This document shows, piece after piece, positions 1 to 12,938 of a stretch of 64,000 nt of DNA (its first letter is position 1; the number at the start of each line of letters is the position of its first letter). Source of the stretch: Sequoia sempervirens (lineage: Eukaryota; Streptophyta; Pinopsida; Cupressales; Cupressaceae); NCBI GenBank assembly GCA_007258455.2, contig VDFB02193867.1, forward strand, positions 533,439,071 to 533,503,070. The letters run 5' to 3'. The notes below the pieces were generated by a model that ran no database searches, had not been told where the DNA came from, and saw only the letters and a program-made list of their open reading frames with translations. The position numbers and the translations under genes are program-made.

Positions 1-1000
1 ATTCTCCTTTAATACCAGTTCTCTGACTTGGAAAGTCCTGCTTTTGATTTTCTTATTAAATAGCTCTTTTTGAGTCTATTCTGATAGACTTGCAAATGAT
101 TTAAAGCATCTATACGCCGCTCATCTAGTAGCTCCATCTCATTTAGTCTTGATACTCAGTACTCTTCATCTGTGATGAGGTTTTGCAGTGATATCTTGAG
201 TGATGGGACCTCGATCTCAATGGAGAGTACTTCTTCTAATCCATAGACCGGGGAGAAGGGGGTGGCGCTGGTGGGTGTGCAGATACTGGTTCGATAGGCC
301 TAGAGGGTGGGAATAAGCTGCAAATGCTAGTCATGACCTACGTCATTGACTGTTTTCTTGAGGATTTTCAAAATGGTTTTGTTTGTAGCTTCTGCTTGGC
401 CATTGCCTTGGGGATAGTATGGGGTGGAGAAGTGATGTTAGATTTTGATTTTTTCACATAAGTCACAGACATCCTGATTCTTAAATGGTGTCCCATTATA
501 TGAGATAATGGCTTATGGAACACCACAGCGGCAAATGAGATAGTTCAGGATGAACTTTGATATTTGCTTCCCAGTTATATACGTCATGGGTATGGCTTCC
601 ACCCACTTAGTAAATTACTTCATGGTGGTGATGATAAATTTATGGCCATTAGATGAAGTGGGAGTGATTTTTCCAATGAGTTCGAGTCCCCACTGCAAAA
701 AGGGCCATGGTGTGACGATGGGATGAAGCTCTTGAGTTAGAGCATGGATGAGGTCCCCATGTTGCTGAAATTGTAGAAACCTTCTGATATAGTCATGTGC
801 TTCTCTTTCCATTGTCGGCCAATAATACCCCATCCTTAGCAATTTCTTGGCTATAGTCATTCAACTCAAGTGTGAACCACAGATACCATTGTGTACTTCA
901 TTTAGAGTGGTCAATTCCTCCTCAGCATTTAAGCAGTGTAGTAGGGTTCCTTCTATGCTCCTATGACATAGGGTATCTCCTAGGATAACGAATCGGTATG
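1..1000 (-). pseudogene. Element A integrase (degenerate)
   Basis: The minus-strand translation shows an integrase N-terminal region (VHNGICGSH near 900, then MGYYWPTMEREAHDYIRRF near 800) and a catalytic core. In the zinc region the expected Cys pair after YYWPT is missing (RRFLQFQQ). In the DDE core the first Asp position reads WGLELIG (D to E), the second reads IISYNGTPF (D to Y, near 500), and only the Glu in [10 protein letters not shown] (near 420) is kept. The core continues as AYRTSICTPTSATPFSPVYG toward the left edge. Two of three catalytic acids are changed and there are several stops, so it is inactive. The C-terminal domain is outside or at the edge of the window. Confidence 0.85.
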
Positions 1001-1169
1001 CCTTTTTTACAAAGGTTCATTTTAGGTTTGAAGGTAATTCGGCGGGTATGACTCCTATTCGAAGGTATGTATAAATGTCATAGTACCAAGGATCACTGGG
1101 ACCAACGATTTTGCACATGAATTCTAATTCAGGTACCTCGAATGCAGGCACAAGAAGCTACTCTATCAG

Positions 1170-1600
1170 GAATTCATATTTTTTTAACATTGTTGTGGAT
1201 GTCCAGTAGGGACCCAATTGTTGCCATGGCGTCTGCTGCTCTATTGTTGGCTCTAAGTATCTACTCAAATGTAATTTCAATGAAGGATTCCTTGAGAGTC
1301 TCCACCAATTTCTTGTATGGAGTGAGCTTGTCATCCTTGGTTTGGTATTCATCATTCACTTGATTTATTATCAATTGGGAGTCTTCATATAATTTGAGAG
1401 CTATAATGTTCCACTACACTGCTATTCTGAGACCTATGGTTAAAGCCTCATAGTCTACAATGCTATTGGTGCAGGGAAACGCCAACTTATAGGACCTTGG
1501 TATGCAATCCCCTTGTGGGGTGATAAAGAAGACACCGGCTTCTGATCCATGCTGTGTGTACGAGCCATCAAAATATAGTTTCCTATGGTCAACTATGTTG
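1170..1600 (-). pseudogene. Element A archaeal-type RNase H (aRNH)
   Basis: Minus-strand frames give YFDGSYTQHGSEAGVFFITP, then SIVDYEALTIGLRIA, then EDSQLIINQVNDEYQTKDDK, and after a frameshift RANNRAADAMATIGS. These match the D, E, D, D catalytic positions of the extra RNase H that Tat elements carry. The domain lies between the Ty3 RNase H and integrase, the usual Tat order. At least one stop and one frameshift break it. Its role in family members is thought to be RNA-strand removal during reverse transcription, alongside or instead of the decayed Ty3 RNase H. Confidence 0.8.
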
Positions 1601-1671
1601 AGATTGAAAATAGATTCATCAGGAAACTCTTAGATGAGAGGATTCTCTAAATAGATTGGTGCTTTTGCAAG

Positions 1672-2150
1672 CTAGTCTGCGATGACTTGGCCTTTGATTG
1701 CTTTCTGATCCACATATTCAATGTTATATTCTGATAGTATCATCACCCATTCGGCCATTCTTCTAGTGAGCATTGCTTTTGGCAGTAAGTACTTGAGGTG
1801 GTGAATTTTGGCGATGAGTTTTATTTTGTGTGCCAACATGTAATGTCTAGATTTTTGTGATGCAAACACTACTGCTAGGCATGCTTTCTCGATGAATAAA
1901 TAGTTTATCTCATGGCCAACCATTGTTTTGTTGATGTAATAGATAGCCCTTTCTATTCCATTTTCATCATGTTGAGCTAGGAGAGCTCCAAGTGCTACTA
2001 TTGTTGCTGATACATAGAGAATCAATGGTTTTCTTGGGATTGGTGGAATTAATATTGGTGGTGTCAGTAGATATTATTTTATTTTATTGAATTCCTCCAC
2101 ACTTGGTATCCCATTTGTACGCTACTCCCTTGTGGAGTAGGTGAGAATAT
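1672..2150 (-). pseudogene. Element A Ty3-type RNase H
   Basis: A 117-residue open stretch on the minus strand begins MILYVSATIVALGALLAQ, continues AIYYINKTMVGHEINYLFIEKACLAVVFAS and ends RMAEWVMILSEYNIEYV. This is the RNase H that directly follows reverse transcriptase in Ty3/gypsy elements. The first catalytic Asp, normally in LYVSATD, reads Ile here, consistent with relaxed selection. The upstream linker (about 2030-2150) is in other frames. Confidence 0.85.
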
Positions 2151-2299
2151 GGGTTTTGTTTTTCCGCCAACTATGTTATGAATCTTCAAATGGATTGGAG
2201 CTTGCCTTGGAGACCTCTCAATTTCTTTAATATTTTTGGTGCCTCCATTTCAAGGAGTGCTTTTACCTTTGTTGGATCTACCTCGATACCTCTCATTGA

Positions 2300-2960
2300 C
2301 ACTATATATCCTAGGAGCTATGCTTATTGTACGCCGAAGATGCACTTCTTTGGGTTTAATCTGACCTTGTACTCCTCCAGCGTATCAAAAATGGCACTTA
2401 AGGTTGCTATGTGATCCTTTCTCCTTCTAGATTTGGCTAGAATATCATCAACATAATCTTCGACTGTCTTATGGATCATGTCATGGAAGATCAATGTCAT
2501 GGCCCTTTGATATGTTGCTCTTGCATTCTTTAAGGCAAATGGCATCATTTTCTCCAGCAGTAAGTCCCCCATGGAAGAGTGAAATTTTTTTAATGTCGGT
2601 CCTCTTTAGCTATCATAATCTGATTATATCCAGAAAATCCATCCATTAGTGACAACATTTCATGTCCAGGTGTCATATCGATGATCATATCAATGTTTGG
2701 AAGTGGGAAGTCATCTTTTGGACATGCCTTATTCAAGTCTCTGAAGTTTGTGTAAATTTTGATGCTTCCATCAGGTTTTGAAACTGGCACCAGGTTTGAC
2801 ACCTATTCTAGATAATCTATCGATCGAATAAATCCTGCATCTAATAGCTTTTTTAATTCCATTTTTACCAACAGGGAAATCTAAGGGTGCATTTTCCTAA
2901 GCTTTTGTCTGACAGGCTTTGCTTCTGGGTATATTGCTAAGTGATGAACCACGATTTCTA
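2300..2960 (-). pseudogene. Element A reverse transcriptase
   Basis: Two minus-strand segments joined by a frameshift near 2580 cover the palm and fingers. The first has LVPVSKPDGSIKIYTNF, RDLNKACPKDDFPLPNID and MLSLMDGFSGYNQI. The second has MPFALKNARATYQRAM, the catalytic box YVDD (near 2450) and RLNPKKCIFGV. The DLNKACPKD...PLP signature is typical of the Tat/Athila side of Ty3/gypsy. Catalytic Asp residues are kept, but the frameshift and flanking stops make it non-functional. Confidence 0.9.
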
Positions 2961-4286
2961 GATCAAGTCCTGGCATGTTAGGATAGCTCCATGCAAAGTT
3001 TATCTATCTTTCTCTTAGGAAGGCTGCTAGGAGCTCTTGTTCTTATGATAGTAATGACTATATATAGAATGTAATGTGTGGGGTTTCCTCTATTCCTAGA
3101 TTGATTGGATTGCATCTTTTTGCAAGGACTATTGATTTTTCTTGATGAATAGCTCTAAAAGGAAGATTGAATCCCCCATCCTCAGGTGCCTTGGAGAGGT
3201 TTTCACCATTGGATGTGTCCTTTCTTTTTACTTTTTTCTAGTCAGAGAGTGCCATAGTGTGGTTTTCACTCAAGGACATAGATATTATTCTTCATTTTTC
3301 ACTTTTGCGACTGAGGGATTCAATCATTTCCCCATAATAGCCATATATATCTAGCTCCATTATGAACCCTGTTTTGTGATCTCCGCATGGAATGTTATCC
3401 TGCAGTCCCATGAATTTTGAGAGTGACTCATTGTTTTCAAATGTATCAAGAATTGGTGCTCCTCGTTGGTCATAGTCAATGAGTTGGGGGTATATTAGGA
3501 GGATTTCCTAATTTTGGTGGTCTGATTCAAAAGATAGGGTGATAATTTTGAAAAGAGTGGTATCCTCAAATAGCCTAGGTAGGTTGGTTATGTGATCCTC
3601 GTCATCGCTACTACTATAGACGTCGATTATGTCAAATGTAAAGTTGTTTATGAATCTACCTATAGATACTGGTAAGCATAGTTTTGTTACAGTTTGCTGA
3701 GGATGATTATTGACCATTCTAACTGGAGGACTTTGGCCACGTATGGCTATACTTGTAGGGGTACATCCAAGGCTAAGATTTTTTATTCCTCGTCTCTGGA
3801 ATGATAGGTATTATAAGCCCATTGTCGTTTCTCCCAAGTCTTTGGTTTCTATCATAGCCCATTACAAGCATCATTTCTAGACCCTTACTTTTGTCATCCA
3901 TTGGTATATCAACTACTAGTCTCTCATCTTGATATAGCATATGAGATGGATCTGCCTCAATAACTTCTTGGCCATGATCTCCCCAACTTGTAAAGTTGGG
4001 ATAGTCTTCAGGAGATGTTTGGGATGTGGAGGCTTCATTTATTTCTAGATGTCCCCGTGATATAGGAGATTATGGTAACTCTCCTACCACAAAATTTTTT
4101 TTAGGGATCGTTTAGTTTCCACAACCCTTATCTTGGATGATGGCCTTAATGTCAGAAATGGTGGGAATGGCTGGAATGATGGGTGTATTTGTCACAAAAA
4201 TGGATGCAATAGTGGCGGGATCAATGTATGGTGTAGATGGACCCTCATCATTTTTCTGTACTTGAGGGATTTTATAGTACTTTGCT
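2961..4286 (-). other. Element A protease-to-RT spacer
   Basis: This stretch lies between protease and reverse transcriptase of element A. Short minus-strand open segments occur (for example 3508-3717 and 4112-4351) and are likely pieces of the original polyprotein linker. I see no conserved domain in them. Open frames on the plus strand here are antisense and probably without meaning. Confidence 0.6.
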
Positions 4287-4874
4287 TCAAGTTTTTTTGC
4301 AATAGGAGAAGGGTTTAGGATCTCCATGGATGGTGACTTCTTTTCCCACATGTGTGAATTTCACACATTGATGGAAAGTTGACGCTACTTCCTTCATTGC
4401 ATGAATCCATGGATGTCCTAGAAGGATGTTATATGGTAAGTTGATGTCTAGGACCTGACAAGTGGTTTCCATGATAGCAGGCCCTACTTGAATAAGGATT
4501 TTGATCGTGCCTTGGGATGCTCTTTCTTGATCATCATATGCTCTTATTGTGACACCATTTCCTTTGTCGATAGAATCCTCTGAGATTTTTAATTATTTGA
4601 TGAGCTTGAGAGAACATATATTCAAGCTCGCCCCTCCATCCACCAAGACCCTTTTGAACTTTCTTTTCTGTACTATGACTTCTAAGTGGAGTGCACAGTT
4701 GTGAGATGGTTGAGAGGGGAAATACTGGTCAGACAATGTGGGAAGATTTGGCGTAATGATATTTTTGACCATAGCTTGGAATTTTTCTGCATCAAGATCT
4801 ATAGGGATAGTGGATGAAGCCAACCCTTCCTCACAGATTTTCTTATGGGCTAATGAGATTTTTAGTAACTCCAT
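4287..4874 (-). pseudogene. Element A aspartic protease
   Basis: The minus strand encodes FKRVLVDGGASLNICSL (active-site D-G-G in place of the more common D-S/T-G), then after a frameshift LPYNILLGHPWIHAMKEVAS and TFHQCVKF. The second motif matches the YNxILGRPWLHAM...STYHQxxKF signature that follows the protease core in Tat and Athila elements. It would process the Gag-Pol polyprotein. A frameshift and a stop near 4590 break it. Confidence 0.8.
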
Positions 4875-4943
4875 GATGGAGATTTGCGCTTGTGTTATTT
4901 TGAGCTGATGAAGGATGTTATATCCATTAGGGACTATGTTTGG

Positions 4944-7900
4944 CTAGGATGATCCTGCGATGGTAACTTTGTTGCCTCTTGTGGTGACTCCACAATCGAC
5001 ATGGGCACCTTTGATGGTGATGACTGTGCAGTACTCATCTAGGGAGGCAATGACAGTTTCATACACATGATTCATGTTTGTGTGGGTGACTTTCCCCTTA
5101 TCGGTGTTATTATTCCCTTTATTTCCATGGTTAGGCATCAGATTCATGTATATCTTAAGGTCTTGGTTTCTTGTTGGTTGTTCCACTTTTATAATTCTTT
5201 GATCAATGAGATCTTGAACTATGTTTTTTAACCTCATACAATTGTTTGTGGTATGCCCTTTGATTTTATGGAAGTCACAAAGTTTATTCTCATTATACCA
5301 AGGAGGTTTCACATCTGGTTCTTGGTAATTCTCAAAGGTGGGAGTCTTAATGATTTTTTTCATTTAGTAGCTTCTTCATGATGATTTCAAGTGGTTCCCC
5401 CAGAGCGGTGTATTTTTGCTTAGGGTAATTTTTGTTCCATTGGGGTGGTCCCCTTTGATCATTGATATTGTTAATTTCTTGATTGCTTTTTGGTTGTTGT
5501 GTGGCTTGATGATTGTTTTGGTGTTGGATTTGGTTTTGTGGTGCAGGAATGTTTTGGTGAGGGCCACAAATGACAACTTTGGTGTTGACAACACCATCAT
5601 TGGTAATGTTTTTGTTTCTTTCCCATGTGTGAGGTTTGTCATTGTAATTGGTAGGTGGGCAGGTGTTCTATTGTTCAGGGTATGAAGTTGATCCCACAGG
5701 TTGAGTCATAAGGGCTCATTTGATGCTAATTAATAAGACCCTTGGAGATCAACTAGTCATATGTGGTAATCCCTTGAACCTTGAGATGGAATGCCAAGAA
5801 GTCATCAAGGTTGGATACGATGGTGCATACTTGTTGTTCCTCAAGCATGGCCCACTTGCTCCAATTTGCCTTGGATCTCCATTGTTGTAGGAATGAAGCG
5901 AATGATTCATTCTTACCTTATTTTAGAGTTGAGAGTTCTTCTAGACTGACATCCATGGCGATGTTGCATGCATAGTTTTTTATGAATGCGTCTATAATTT
6001 CTTGGAATTTTCTGATGCCTGTAGGTAGGCGAGAGAACCATTCCATAGCATGGACAACCAAACTTCTAGGAAATATCTGCATTAGATAGGTATCATCATA
6101 TGCGACTTCTATGCAATGAACCTAAAATTCCCTGATGTGATCCTTAGGTTTTCCCAATCCACGATATTTTTTGAATTTGGGGATCTCAAATCGCTTTGGG
6201 AATGGTTTCATCACAAGGCTCCTGTCAAATGGATAGGGACACAAGTTTCTTGGTGTTTTTGTGGTTTTCCCTAATTGAAGATTGAGCACTTGTTGCAAGA
6301 ACAACCTGATTTGTTTCGTTACATTGTTTTACAGATCAGGGGGTGGGATGAAGGTGTTCTGGGGTGTTTCGATTATTGGTTGGATGGGTGGGTTGTTTGA
6401 TGTGTTGTTTGATGGTATTTGCACATTCTATCGAGCCATGTATGCTTCCACCTATTGCTGTATGAATAATGCTTGTTGTTGATCTTGTTGTTGTTGTGAT
6501 AGAATTTCCTTTTGTTGAGCCTATTGTTGTGCTTGTTGTTGTTCTAACAACAATTTTTGGGCTGCTAACTGGGTTGCTTCTTGTTGCTCTTGATATTATT
6601 TTATTGCTTGCTGATATGATTGTCGTTGTGCTGCTTGTTTTTGGGCTTGTTCCTATACTTGTGCTTGAGCTTGTGCTTGTGCTTGTGCAACTTTTTGTTG
6701 TTGTTGTAAGAATGCTTGGGCTTGTGTAGCTTGTTGTGCTTGTAATGCAACTTGGGCTACTTGGGCAGTTTGCATAGCTTGAGTGGCTTGTTGAGTAGCT
6801 GGTTGTGCGGCATTTTGTTTTTGCACTTGTAGGAATCCCCTTTGATAAGTAGTTTGCTAAGCTACTTGCAATACCATGTTGTATTGGCTTGATATGCTAG
6901 AAGTTGGTGGTGGTGGGGGTGGTGGTGGATTTAGAATTGTGCTTGTGGTGGTGGTGAGAGTTGTCGTCATGTTAGTGATTGGGGTTTGAGTGGTAGATGG
7001 CGTGATTGATGTGATTGGTCCTTGAGAGACCATGTTCTAAGATATTATGTGGGTGGTTGATGATGTTGTGATTGCTTGTGTAGTTTTCATCTATTGTTCG
7101 AATGTCAATGACAAGTTCTAGGTGATGTTTTGATTGATATTTGGGATGTTGGTTTGATTGATAGTTGGTAAAGGGGGAAGCCCTAAGCCAAGTAGTGGTG
7201 TGGATGATGATGGCAATGGAAGAAGTGGTGGAAATGTGAGGGGTGTGATTTCTTGAGAAAATGGTGTAGTTTTGAAAATGCCCCCTAGTTCGAATATGTC
7301 CTCTCCTTGTGAAGTTATGGGGAGAGAGGTTTGGGGTGTTGCACGGAATGATGATGATGATGTGTCATTCGGATCATGAAAGGTGAGAGGGAAATATGTA
7401 TGCAATGGATTTTGGGGTATGTTTTGTTCCAAAATGGTGTTTTTATCCAAGTCTTGATTATTGACAAGGTGGTGTGTTTGAATAGCATTGAAAAATGCAC
7501 TTCCCTTATTGACGTTAGGTTGGATTGAAGCAAAAGATGTGATTTGTGGAATGTTTTGAGTGATATTTTGGGACGGGGGTGTAGATGAAATGGGGATGGT
7601 GGATGAGATTGGGGGTGTGATCCCAAAATATGTCTCCACAATAGTGCTCATGTTGAAATCAGAAGGGATTTTAGCTCCTTATTTTTCTAATTCAACATGT
7701 ATAGTGAAGGGTTGAGTCTCATCATGATATTGACAATTTTATGGTTTTTCGTATTTTGAAGCATTTCAGTGATTTCCTCATGGGACATTCCAAAGGGGTT
7801 ATTGATAAGACCTTCTTGTTGATGGTCTTGTGAAGATGTAGGAAGGCTAACTATGAGATTTCCAGACCTAATGGGATCCATTTCAGGAGTGGTTTGACTT

Positions 7901-7992
7901 AAGTCACTTATCGTAGATGTTTCTTTGTTAGCTTCCATGTTCTTCTTGTGTTGTGATCTAGTTTGCTCCATAAAATAGGGATCAATCTTCAA
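4944..7992 (-). pseudogene. Element A gag, with long Gln/Ala-rich tract
   Basis: From the right the minus strand gives a start region with MEQTRSQHKKNMEANKETST, a Pro/Thr/Ser/Asn-rich stretch (7118-7651, ending near FLGLG-like LGLGLPPLP), then a tract very rich in Gln and Ala (about 6450-6880), then a capsid-like region (PKFKKYRGLGKPKDHIREF, AMEWFSRLPTGIRKFQE) of the Retrotrans_gag type. Near 5270 is a zinc-knuckle-like motif LCDFHKIKGHTTNNCMRLK, usual in Tat gag. About 1000 codons, broken by several stops and frameshifts. The N-terminal half is shared with the gag of element B. Confidence 0.8.
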
Positions 7993-10430
7993 GAATTCAG
8001 AAGGTGAATTCTTTAATTCTTTTGGGACATTGATCTAACTTTAGGTATAAAATAGAAATTTTAGGGTAATTTAAGGATCAAAGGGTGATAATGATATGGA
8101 TGTAAGATGGATGTTTGATGGATGAATGGAACTCATGCGAGAATCTTGAAGGGAAATGTTAAACTTTAGGACTTGATTTAGGATTGATTTGTTTTAGATT
8201 CATATTTTAGTGGACTCATAAACTCTAAGAGGTTGGATGTTGTCCTAGAGTTAAATTTTTCACAAGATGATAATTTTTCTAGGTGTGAGAAGAAGGATTC
8301 ATCTAATCACTCCTATCCAAACAAGATGATTTTGATAATGAAATCCTAAATCCCAAGATGTTGGATGTTATCAAGAGATGAATTCATTCACAAGTTTTGA
8401 TAATTTGATCAAATATGTGTAGAATGATGCATCAACACACATTCAATCAAACAAGGTGATTTTGGATTGATTTCAAATGCTTTGCCCAAAGTTTAACATG
8501 AAGGATTTTTACAATACTTTTGAGTTGTTGATGAGATGATTTTGGTTTTGATGTTCAAGGATGGATGAAAGTTTGATTTTGATCCTAGGATGTACCTAAA
8601 AAGACACTTGTTTACTTAGACCTCGGTATTGACGAACAAGCTTTCCTCTAAACAAGATGTTCAAACTCTCTAAAAAGATTTGGGTTTTGATAGTAATAGA
8701 ATGAGTACAAACCAGGATTGTTTCTTGAAGCCTTTCTGTAAAAGTTAAAAAGCAATCTTTGTCTAAATTTGTATAGCGTTGAGAGATGCTTTTGATGGGC
8801 TTTCAGACTAAGGGATTTTTCTTTTGGTTTCTTGATCTTGATCTTGCGTGAATTCATTGGAGGCACATGTGTGGGGTCCAATGTTTTTTAGTGTTTGCTT
8901 TATGACTTTGTTTTACCACAAACACTTCTTGATTAGGTTTTCAAACTACATGTCCAATGTCTCAACTTCTTCTCATTTCACAAGGTTTATTATGCAAAAA
9001 TTTGATGAAATTAAGGCAAGGGTTACCTATCGTTTAGCTTTAGTAGGAAAATTGAGATGAAAATCCAAGTGCTTAGAAACCTCTAAGGATGAAATCCCAA
9101 GGGAAAGAAATAACACATGAATTAGGTCAATTGTATTTGCCTCCTAAAGGTTTTGAAATTTTGAGGATGAAGTTAAGTGTTTGTTTTCAAATGTGTTCGA
9201 ACTGTAAGGAAAGTGTTTTGTAACCAAGAACAAGCACAATCCTATGGATATGAAAGACAATATTTGTTGACTCACCACTTGGAAAAGTCTAGCTACGCTT
9301 ATCTTTAGTGAATGGTTAGATGCTTGACCCAACTGGCTCCCCTCCACGAAACTCACTTATACGGGGTAGCCAAGCATCAACACCCATGATACTCCCATGG
9401 CATGTTTTCCATTTCTACTAAAGACCGTAAAAGTGTCGGGAAGCTTCAAAATGATCGTTCTTGCACCAACAAATAGATCAAGGATTTTGGAAATTCTGAA
9501 ACAAGGGTTTTAATTCAGACTTTCCATTTGTGGAGATTTTCCCATACGGTGAGAGTCCCTTTTCAGATCTATCTTGTCAGAGCCAACCGTGTGATACTAG
9601 AGTTTACTCCAATACCCACATTTATATCCTGATTGGAAATACTCTTGGCTTTAGAGTGTTACTGGTTGAGTCATTATGTTGGGTGAGTACTTTTTCCCCA
9701 AGTTAGGTCCTCTAAGATAAACAAAAGTGAGTAAAGACAATATCCGTAACTTGATCAATCTTTGTTTGCAACATAAAGAGAGAGAATGTACGCAATAATT
9801 CTCTACTCACACTTGCACAATGTTTTGTTCAATTTTAAACCCAAAATGAAGTGTGGAGGTGATTGCTTTATCTCAACCTAAGCTCACAAAAAATTCCTTT
9901 TGATTCTCAAGATCGCTATAAAGCACAAGAGAAGTGCATACGTCCTTTTCAATGATGTTAGTTTAAGTAAGCAATCACAAAAACAAAGTTGCACATGTTC
10001 ATTTTAAATCCACAAAGCAATTATTTTGATTCGTTTTAAAGCACCAAAATGAGATATGAGTGTTTCCTTGTTCAATTTGTTAACCTCAAACGAAATCTAG
10101 TCAATTTTTCCTAAGGTTCATTTTAACCTCTTAGCAATGATGATTGAAGTCTTTTGAAATGTTTGTTTTAAAGCTCAAAGAGCGAGTTAGTCTAAAACAT
10201 AAAATTAAAGCATACAACAGAATCTCCAAGCATTTTGAAATGTTTTTTTTAAAGCCCAAAACCAAGTGAGCTAGCCTAAAATAGAAAATTAAGGCATAAG
10301 GTGGAATCCCCAAGCATTAAAAACTGCTTTTGAGTTTCAAGTTTTAATGTTCGATTCTTCAACTCCAAGGTTCTTCCAAGATCGCTTCTTATCTGTCAAT
10401 GTTTCAAATCCCTTGTGCGAACAAAATCCT
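7993..10430 (-). other. Element A leader (5' untranslated region)
   Basis: No convincing coding frame. Read on the minus strand it matches the leader of element B (about 25820-27680); for example the stretch around 10140-10210 corresponds to 25925-25980. Similarity fades near 10430, where an LTR would be expected but none is found, so the 5' LTR of element A has been lost or replaced. The long leader (over 2 kb) is in keeping with Tat/Ogre-type elements. Confidence 0.65.
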
Positions 10431-12938
10431 TCCTTCTCTCTTTTCCTATAAATATCACAAATAAGAGTTACACATGTATTGCAAAACAAGAGAGGAATAA
10501 AATTACATTAACCAATGATGTGAGTTCCTTATGATAGATTTAACTCAATAATAAATGTCAATAAATTGTTAATTCACCCCTACTTTCATAAAGAAACAAT
10601 TGATTTCAAAATCTCATATTATTAATGTATAAAACCAAAATGATATCTTTAACATCTGTTGTAATCATTTGAAAAAAATACTCAGTTCAGTTTGCAACAG
10701 TAATAATATTTTATCATGTGGTAAGTTTTATTGAAAATAAATTCCACTCTTTCAAAAGATACACATGTAGTTGTAAAGAAAAACAAATAATACCAATGGT
10801 AAAATCACATGAAATATTTCTCAAATTATAACTCATGATATGCAACAAAGAACCAAAATAAATAGATTGGAATGGAGAATGTAAGGTATGACAACGTTGC
10901 CCAAGAAATATGTCACACAAGTACACTTGCTTTCAGTGTCAAAAACTTCTCACTTCCATCGCCAAACAAAAGAGACATTTCAACAACTTTAGTAAAGAAT
11001 GACTCAATCATATATTTAAGTTTTCACTGTCCATAGCTATGTCACCTTGTATGAGGAGATTTGTAGACTTTGTAATGATATGTAGAGAAGTTAGGTGAAT
11101 AGTTGACGTGATCAGTGTATTAAATCAAATTCAAGAAGCTTTTAATGGTTTTGGCTTTCAGACAAAAAGTAGACCTATGCAATCTCCAATAGGCACTTTG
11201 TAAATCAATTTTGTATAGTGTATATAGTCATAGTGAATAGATCGGACAATCTCTCCATTAAATTGTAGATCATTACTTTTGATCAAAGACATGCATGCAT
11301 TAAATGAGATATTGGAAACTAGTCGATATTAGCATACAGTCCAATCATAAAGCAACATGAATTTCAAAAAGAGATTGTGCAATTTTTTTTCTTAGAAATG
11401 GACAATTGGAAGCAACTATCAAATCATGTAACGCTTTGGGGAGACACTTAAAATTAGCTAGCAGCTGCTGCAATTTAAAGAACAATAGTCTCATGGAATA
11501 TAAATGCTCAAGAAAATGTAATGGGCGGGTGTACTACCAAATTCCACAAACTATGTGCAGCTTCCTCCCAGCATGCATGAGAAATAAATTTAGACTCTGT
11601 GGCACTTGGGTTTCAAAATTTGTAGATGTAGACTGGTAACTCGAAAACACATAATTATTCATCATGTCCTGCTGACACTATGGTTGATAAGGATAAAGGG
11701 CCTGAAAATGCAACTTGGGAAAGCTCCAAAGTATATTGTGATGTTGCATAATCATTCAATTATGATGATGAAGAAGGGATAGTGAAACAAAAACCAAAGG
11801 TTGAGGTAAATGGAGGAGAATCAGGTGTTTCAAGGAATGGGACACAATGCAATGATGAACTACTTGACAAAATTTCTAAAAGAAAAATCTTCTTCCATTT
11901 CCTCAATCAGAACTTTCACCAAATGGAACATCACAATTCAGGTAACATAGATTCATTTAATCAATGTAAATATTATGAAAAAGTAAATAAAATTTTAGTA
12001 AAGCACAACAATTGTCAAGGAATGTCAATGTAATTTTCTCCTCCCCTAGGTTTGTCATAACAAAATCTTCTCACATATAGGCATATATATTTGGAAAAAA
12101 AATAGAGGAATTTACTTATCAATTAAATTGAGGTCCCATCAATCTATCATTGGAAGAATAAATTCACCTCTTAAGCAAATATCTAATGCAACAAGACTCT
12201 GAGATACGTTTTTAATGCAACAAATTTCAAATAGTGAGATTCTTTTGAGTTATTTAGTGATAAGTACTTACATCCTTATGTTGCACATCTGTGCACTTAC
12301 TTAATTTCCATCAATCAAATGTGCTCATGTACATCTTTCAAAATCAAATCAAAGATTATTTATACTAGTAGCTTCAATGATCTTTTATCAGCTTGTGTAG
12401 TGCATAAAAGTTGTGTCCTATACATAGTTTGAGCCAAAAATAATGAAGAAGGAGCAAGTTAATATGTATATGTATTTAGATGGTTCTAGAGTAGATCGAG
12501 CCTTCGAAAAGGTAACTGTCAGGGATGTAATGCCTGTGCTAGATTTTGAAAATATGAGTTTAAACTAATAAAGCTCAAGACAATGATTAACCTCTAATGC
12601 TTGTTATATGCTGCCTAGACTAGACTAAATGAACATACTCATGAAGTTTTATCGAGCCTATCAATTCAAGATTCAAGAATGCGTGCAAAACATGAACACA
12701 AGCATAGTTAGGTATGGAAAAATACATTAATTATGACATAATGCAATCATGAAAAGCACAAGAATGTGGATTTATAGACAATACATATTAGCCTTTGGAA
12801 ATTTATTCAAAATGCAGAAGCATAGGCTAAACATGTTAGCTTTTGGAAACTTTCCAATGAATGAAATCTAATGCTAAACTATCATATCAGTTATTAGAGA
12901 AGCTCAATACATAGTTATCCTCCTTCTCAATGCCATGA
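10431..12938. other. Unassigned AT-rich stretch
   Basis: No transposon domain, LTR end or RNA gene is visible. Two short plus-strand open segments, 11406-11639 and 11782-12033, have mixed composition and could be exon debris: the second reads KQKPKVEVNGGESGVS and is followed by CAG/GTAACA near 11940, which would fit a splice donor. Neither resembles a protein I recognise. Confidence that it is non-coding now is moderate. Confidence 0.4.

Larger units (their letters stand above)
1..10430 (-). mobile_element. Element A: decayed Tat-type Ty3/gypsy retrotransposon
   Basis: Read on the minus strand the order is leader, gag, protease, reverse transcriptase, Ty3 RNase H, second (archaeal-type) RNase H, integrase. 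A second RNase H between the Ty3 RNase H and integrase is known for the Tat lineage (Ogre, Retand and relatives). The element runs off the left edge inside or just after integrase. On the right its leader stops matching the related leader of element B near 10430, so no LTR is present here. Frameshifts and stops break every domain, so it cannot be active. Lineage is well supported; the outer limits are not. Confidence 0.85.

Noticed and set aside
6469..6729. Plus-strand open frame rich in Val and Leu, looking like a membrane protein
   Set aside because: It is the antisense of the Gln/Ala-rich gag tract of element A; CAA/CAG repeats read in reverse give TTG/CTG codons.
11406..12033. Two short frames as exons of a host gene
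   Set aside because: One stop inside, no clear partner exons or homolog that I know; left as unassigned debris.
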